From the NCBI GenBank assembly GCA_913009475.1, contig CAJVYJ010000079.1:1-8032 (forward strand): 8,032 nt of DNA, in the 5' to 3' direction. Shown piece by piece: positions 5,735-8,032 of this stretch. Below the pieces are notes generated by a model, which saw only the letters and a program-made list of their open reading frames with translations, was not told the origin of the DNA and made no database searches. The DNA comes from an uncultured Actinomycetes bacterium. GTDB lineage: Bacteria; Actinomycetota; Aquicultoria; CAJVYJ01. A program made the position numbers and the translations under genes. Each line of letters starts with the position of its first letter. The stretch's first letter is position 1.

Positions 5735-6208
5735 ATGGAAAACGAAATGGTATTAACTGATGAGGGTTACAATAAATTAATAGATGAACTCGACTTCCTT
5801 CAAAATACGAAGCGTCGCGAAGTAGCTAAGCGTATAAAGACGGCTATAGAGTTCGGCGATATCTCAGAGAATTCCGAGTATGATGACGCGAAAAACGAAC
5901 AAGCTTTTATCGAGGGCCGTATCAGTCAAATCAACGATGCTCTTTCCAAATGCCGTTTAATAGACAGCAAAGAAGTGACGACTGATAAAGTCGGCGTTGG
6001 CTGCCGGGTAAAAATCAAGGACCTTGAGACCGGTGACATCGAAGAGTACCGTTTGGTCGGCTCGGTTGAGGCAGACCCCGAAAATCATAAAATCTCCAAT
6101 GAATCTCCCGTAGGCAGAGCTATTCTCGGCAAAACTACGGACCAAGTGGTCAAAGTTGCTACCCCAGTCGGCGTAATCGACTATCTTATCTGCGGAATTT
6201 CAAAATAA
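5735..6208 (+). CDS. greA: Transcription elongation factor GreA
   Basis: Binds the RNA polymerase secondary channel and stimulates cleavage of backtracked transcripts so that elongation can resume. The 157-residue product has the usual GreA length and both domains. The N-terminal coiled coil (about 1-75) carries the conserved tip EFGDISENSEYDDAKNEQA, with acidic D42 and E45 matching the catalytic-site D41/E44 of E. coli. The C-terminal FKBP-like domain (about 85-157) has VGCRVKIKDLETGD, the signature EADPENHKISNESPVGRAILGK and TPVGVIDYLI. The ATG at 5735 is chosen over the GTG at 5726 because of the ribosome binding site at 5719-5726. The gene appears to be transcribed alone from its consensus promoter; no clear terminator follows it, so read-through toward ruvC is possible. 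Confidence 0.97.
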   Translation: MENEMVLTDEGYNKLIDELDFLQNTKRREVAKRIKTAIEFGDISENSEYDDAKNEQAFIEGRISQINDALSKCRLIDSKEVTTDKVGVGCRVKIKDLETGDIEEYRLVGSVEADPENHKISNESPVGRAILGKTTDQVVKVATPVGVIDYLICGISK

Positions 6209-6244
6209 TAATTAATATAAGATGGTTCTGCTCCAAAATTTTAC

Positions 6245-6272
6245 TGGACAACTTCTCGGTTGATGGTAGAAT
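6245..6272 (+). promoter_or_regulatory. Candidate sigma70 promoter for ruvCAB
   Basis: TGGACA (6245-6250), a 16-base spacer and TAGAAT (6267-6272), each hexamer one mismatch from consensus. Transcription would start near 6279, inside the LexA-box-like palindrome, as expected for a repressed SOS promoter. The leader to the ruvC TTG would be about 130 bases. Confidence 0.5.
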
Positions 6273-6336
6273 AAAACATATGTTCGCTTAATCGGGGCGG
6301 ATGATTAAATCCCGTTATCGAGCTAAAGAACCGAGA
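6254..6336. repeat. Inverted repeat spanning the ruvC leader, with an inner stem
   Basis: TCTCGGTT (6254-6261) and AACCGAGA (6329-6336) are exact complements 67 bases apart. Between them, TAA-T-CGGG (6289-6296) can pair with CCCGTTA (6311-6317). The first arm lies in the promoter spacer, so an RNA from the predicted start would lack it; the repeat matters only for DNA or for read-through transcripts from greA. I see no gene in the 198 bases between greA and ruvC. Confidence 0.3.
6273..6286. promoter_or_regulatory. LexA/DinR (SOS) box-like operator before ruvCAB
   Basis: AAAACATATGTTCG matches 12 of 14 positions of the Gram-positive SOS box CGAACATATGTTCG (GAAC-N4-GTTC core, 7 of 8). AACATATGTT at its centre is a perfect palindrome. 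It directly follows the candidate -10, so a bound repressor would block initiation. LexA control of ruv genes is well established in several bacteria; here it is predicted from sequence only. Confidence 0.65.
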
Positions 6337-6406
6337 GACGGATATTTTATTATCGCGCCGTAAGCGTTAGAATTTATCTTAAGCCGATTTAACAGGAGAA
6401 GACGTC

Positions 6407-6904
6407 TTGCAAATACTGGGCATTGACCCGGGTACGGCGACTACCGGATATGGTTTGATCAGTAAGCGCGGCGGACAGTTGCGACTTGTTGATTATGGTG
6501 TAATTAAAACCGCTCCTAAACAGCCTGACTATATTAGATTGCAGCTACTCTATCGGCAGCTCGTAAAATTATTGGAGCGATATAAGCCGTCTGACATTGC
6601 CGTAGAGCAACTTTTTTTTAATACCAACGTAACTACGGCTATGTCGGTTGGGCAAGCTCGCGGAGTGATATTATTAGCGGCAGCCGATGCCGGCGTCAAT
6701 ATTGGCGAATATACGCCTTTACAAATTAAGCAAGCGATAACGGGCTACGGGCGTGCTTCTAAAACTCAGATTCAACAGATGGTCAAGGTAATGTTGGGTA
6801 TGGACAAAGTCCCTAAACCCGATGATGCCGCCGACGCTATTGCTGTAGCTATCTGCTATGCTAATTCGGCTCTATTGGCGGCAAAATTGCGGCAACTTAG
6901 ATGA
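6407..6904 (+). CDS. ruvC: Crossover junction endodeoxyribonuclease RuvC
   Basis: Dimeric Mg2+-dependent resolvase that nicks Holliday junctions symmetrically during recombinational repair, working with RuvAB. The 165-residue product has the usual length and the four catalytic carboxylates: D7 (ILGIDPGTATTGYG), E67 (IAVEQLFF), and D140 and D143 (PKPDDAADAIAVAI). The FFNTNVTTAMSVGQARG stretch (70-86) is the conserved DNA-binding and dimer region, and ITGYGRASKTQIQQMV (111-126) is also typical. The start is an unusual TTG at 6407, supported by AGGAG at 6394-6398 (8-base spacing) and by the canonical MQILGIDPG beginning. The weak codon may keep expression low. It is the first gene of ruvCAB. Confidence 0.96.
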   Translation: MQILGIDPGTATTGYGLISKRGGQLRLVDYGVIKTAPKQPDYIRLQLLYRQLVKLLERYKPSDIAVEQLFFNTNVTTAMSVGQARGVILLAAADAGVNIGEYTPLQIKQAITGYGRASKTQIQQMVKVMLGMDKVPKPDDAADAIAVAICYANSALLAAKLRQLR

Positions 6905-6975
6905 GGGATGAAAAAGTGCTTTTACCCCTCTATCAAGAGGGGTTGGCGGCCGCGATTCTAGTGAAAGTAAAGTGA
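6901..6975 (+). CDS. Candidate 24-codon small ORF bridging ruvC and ruvA
   Basis: An ATG at 6901 overlaps the ruvC stop (ATGA, TGA at 6902-6904), and the ORF's own TGA (6973-6975) overlaps the ruvA ATG (TGATG). It fills the whole 70-base gap between the genes with one open frame coupled at both ends. The product begins MRDEKVLLPLYQEG and ends in a short hydrophobic stretch with lysines (AAAILVKVK). There is no strong ribosome binding site of its own. It may be a peptide whose translation carries ribosomes to ruvA, which also has a weak site. I do not recognise the peptide, and a chance frame of this length is quite possible. Confidence 0.35.
   Translation: MRDEKVLLPLYQEGLAAAILVKVK
6924..6943 (+). 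other. Perfect 8-bp hairpin between ruvC and ruvA
   Basis: ACCCCTCT (6924-6931) pairs exactly with AGAGGGGT (6936-6943) around an ATCA loop. Only TTGG follows, so it is unlikely to be a full terminator. It could tune the ruvC to ruvA expression ratio by pausing, by RNA processing, or by being opened by ribosomes on the small ORF that covers it. Confidence 0.5.
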
Positions 6976-7547
6976 TGATCAGCAGCTTAAGAGGAAAAGT
7001 TCAACATAAACAAGCAGGGTGGGCGATTGTCGATATCGCCGGTATCGGTTATCAAGTCACTATACCCAACGGCACTTTTTCTGAGCTGCCGGAGATAGGC
7101 GGTGAAGTTTTTCTCTTCACCTACTTGCATGTGCGCGAGGATTTGTTACAACTATATGGTTTTAGCTCCTTAAGGGAAAAAAACATTTTTTTGAAACTTA
7201 TATCTATTAGTAATATTGGGCCTAAAGTCGCTTTATCGATATTATCGACCCTAAGTGTCGATGATTTAACTAAGGCTATAACTCTGGGTGATTTGGAACT
7301 GATAACGACCATACCTGGTATCGGTAAGAAGACTGCTCAGCGGCTGGTGCTAGAGTTAAAAGAAACATTGATCGGTATGGATATCGGCACGGCGATAATC
7401 ACGTCATCAGTGGTTATGGCGGCGCGCGATGCCTTGTTGGGCATGGGTTTCGCGCCGCAAGAGGCTAATCAAGCCTTAAATAGCTGTGATGACGGTATGA
7501 AGTTGGACGAATGTATAAAAACAGCGCTGAAAAACTTAGGCGGATAG
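6975..7547 (+). CDS. ruvA: Holliday junction branch migration complex subunit RuvA
   Basis: Tetrameric junction-binding protein that holds the four-way DNA open and loads RuvB motors. The 190-residue product is full length. Domain I (1-62) is an OB-fold beginning MISSLRGKV with GIGYQV at 23-28. Domain II carries two helix-hairpin-helix motifs, ISNIGPKVALSIL (78-90) and IPGIGKKTAQRLV (113-125). Domain III (about 145-190) is the RuvB-contacting three-helix bundle (VMAARDALLGMGFAPQEA). The ATG at 6975 is preferred over the GTG at 6972 because family members begin MI-, but the ribosome binding site is poor (GAAAGTAAAG), consistent with coupling to upstream translation. The TAG stop at 7545-7547 directly abuts the ruvB ATG. 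Confidence 0.96.
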   Translation: MISSLRGKVQHKQAGWAIVDIAGIGYQVTIPNGTFSELPEIGGEVFLFTYLHVREDLLQLYGFSSLREKNIFLKLISISNIGPKVALSILSTLSVDDLTKAITLGDLELITTIPGIGKKTAQRLVLELKETLIGMDIGTAIITSSVVMAARDALLGMGFAPQEANQALNSCDDGMKLDECIKTALKNLGG

Positions 7548-7896
7548 ATGGATGATAAAGAACGGTTGCTGGCGCCCAAGCCGCTGGCCGAAGATGTTGA
7601 AATAGATAATAATTTACGTCCCAAGCGTCTAAGCGAATTTATCGGCCAAGCAAATATCAAATCCAATCTGTCCGTATTTGTGGAAGCGGCCCGCGGGCGG
7701 CAAGAGTCGCTTGACCATGTTTTACTCTGTGGTCCGCCCGGTTTGGGGAAAACAACTTTAGCCGGTATTATTTCAAGGGAGATGGATGCCGGTTTTAAGA
7801 TTACCTCAGGGCCGGCGCTGGAGCGGGCCGGCGACCTGGCGGCCATCTTATCCAATTTGGAGCCTTGCGACATTCTTTTCATCGATGAGATCCACC
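7548..7896 (+). CDS. ruvB: Holliday junction helicase RuvB, 3'-truncated by adapter sequence
   Basis: AAA+ ATPase that forms hexameric rings around DNA arms and drives branch migration with RuvA. Only the first 116 residues are genuine; the family is usually about 330-350. Visible are the RuvB N-terminal signature LRPKRLSEFIGQ (23-34), Walker A GPPGLGKT (62-69), the sensor-region segment ITSGPALERAGDLAAIL (85-101), and Walker B ILFIDEIH (109-116). The next genuine base, C7896, fits the conserved arginine codon after DEIH. From 7897 the frame reads adapter, giving a false QIGRAHV tail ending near 7919. This is an assembly artefact and not a natural truncation or pseudogene. The ATG directly follows the ruvA stop, with a weak AGGCGG at 7538-7543. 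Confidence 0.96.
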
Positions 7897-7974
7897 AGAT
7901 CGGAAGAGCACACGTCTGAACTCCAGTCACACTGATATATCTCGTATGCCGTCTTCTGCTTGAAAAAAAAAAAA
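7897..7974 (+). other. Illumina TruSeq index adapter read-through (contamination)
   Basis: The stretch begins AGATCGGAAGAGCACACGTC and matches the TruSeq read-1 3' adapter through CCAGTCAC (7897-7930). Next comes an 8-base index ACTGATAT (7931-7938), the P7 end ATCTCGTATGCCGTCTTCTG plus CTTG (7939-7962), and 12 A's (7963-7974), as sequencers emit after running off the adapter. Each part is in the right order and length. I recall this index as TruSeq number 25. Confidence 0.99.
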
Positions 7975-8032
7975 CAGGTATATCAACTTACGTGTACGTT
8001 TACTCTTCATTAATACCATAGTTGTCTCCACC
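7975..8032. other. 58-base tail of unknown origin after the adapter
   Basis: The sequence after the poly-A does not continue RuvB in any frame that I can read. It shows no adapter motif, no recognisable gene and no repeat. It was probably joined to the adapter read by the assembler and need not come from the same locus or organism. Confidence 0.6.

Noticed and set aside
5957..6145. Minus-strand ORF inside greA
   Set aside because: It is antisense to a strongly conserved gene and shows no family motif or initiation signal.

Overview
The window looks like one end of a metagenome- or draft-assembled contig from a bacterium, most likely a Gram-positive-type lineage (Firmicutes/Clostridia or a deep-branching Actinobacteriota class). 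That placement is inference from three things: the triad of regulator, 'quinate 5-dehydrogenase'-like protein and COG5322 acyl-ACP-reductase-like protein; a LexA box of the GAAC-N4-GTTC type before ruvC; and a secreted protein made of WDSG/FG-GAP-type repeats. No rRNA or other decisive marker is present. All supported genes lie on the + strand.

Layout. (1) 1-959: rlmN, cut at its 5' end by the window edge. (2) 960-1217: a non-coding stretch with a short perfect hairpin (999-1017), then an elaborate, hand-foldable RNA element (about 1042-1154), then a 10-bp palindrome that overlaps the ribosome binding site of the next gene. (3) 1218-3743: a tightly packed three-gene operon of an HTH regulator, a conserved protein usually auto-labelled quinate 5-dehydrogenase, and a reductase with the hallmarks of cyanobacterial long-chain acyl-ACP reductase (AAR). 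A 22-codon ORF overlaps its end. (4) 3780-5590: a promoter, a secreted 554-aa repeat protein (four TolB-like repeats followed by six 59-residue WDSG...GDxNGDG repeats) and a terminator. (5) 5627-6208: greA behind a perfect TTGACA-17-TATAAT promoter, with a terminator-like hairpin in its leader. (6) 6245-7896: ruvC-ruvA-ruvB, the Holliday-junction branch-migration and resolution genes, behind a promoter candidate whose start region carries a LexA/SOS-box-like palindrome. ruvC and ruvA are bridged by a 24-codon ORF whose start overlaps the ruvC stop and whose stop overlaps the ruvA start.

The last 136 bases are not ordinary genome. At 7897 ruvB runs directly into an Illumina TruSeq index adapter (adapter stem, 8-base index ACTGATAT, P7 end, 12 A's), followed by 58 bases of unknown origin. 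The apparent end of ruvB and the minus-strand ORF beginning MTGVQTCALPI are artefacts of this.

The best candidates for undescribed biology are the structured RNA at 1042-1154 with the AAR-like operon it precedes, the overlapping small ORF between ruvC and ruvA, and the greA leader hairpin. The adapter is the most certain observation and the most important for anyone using the record.
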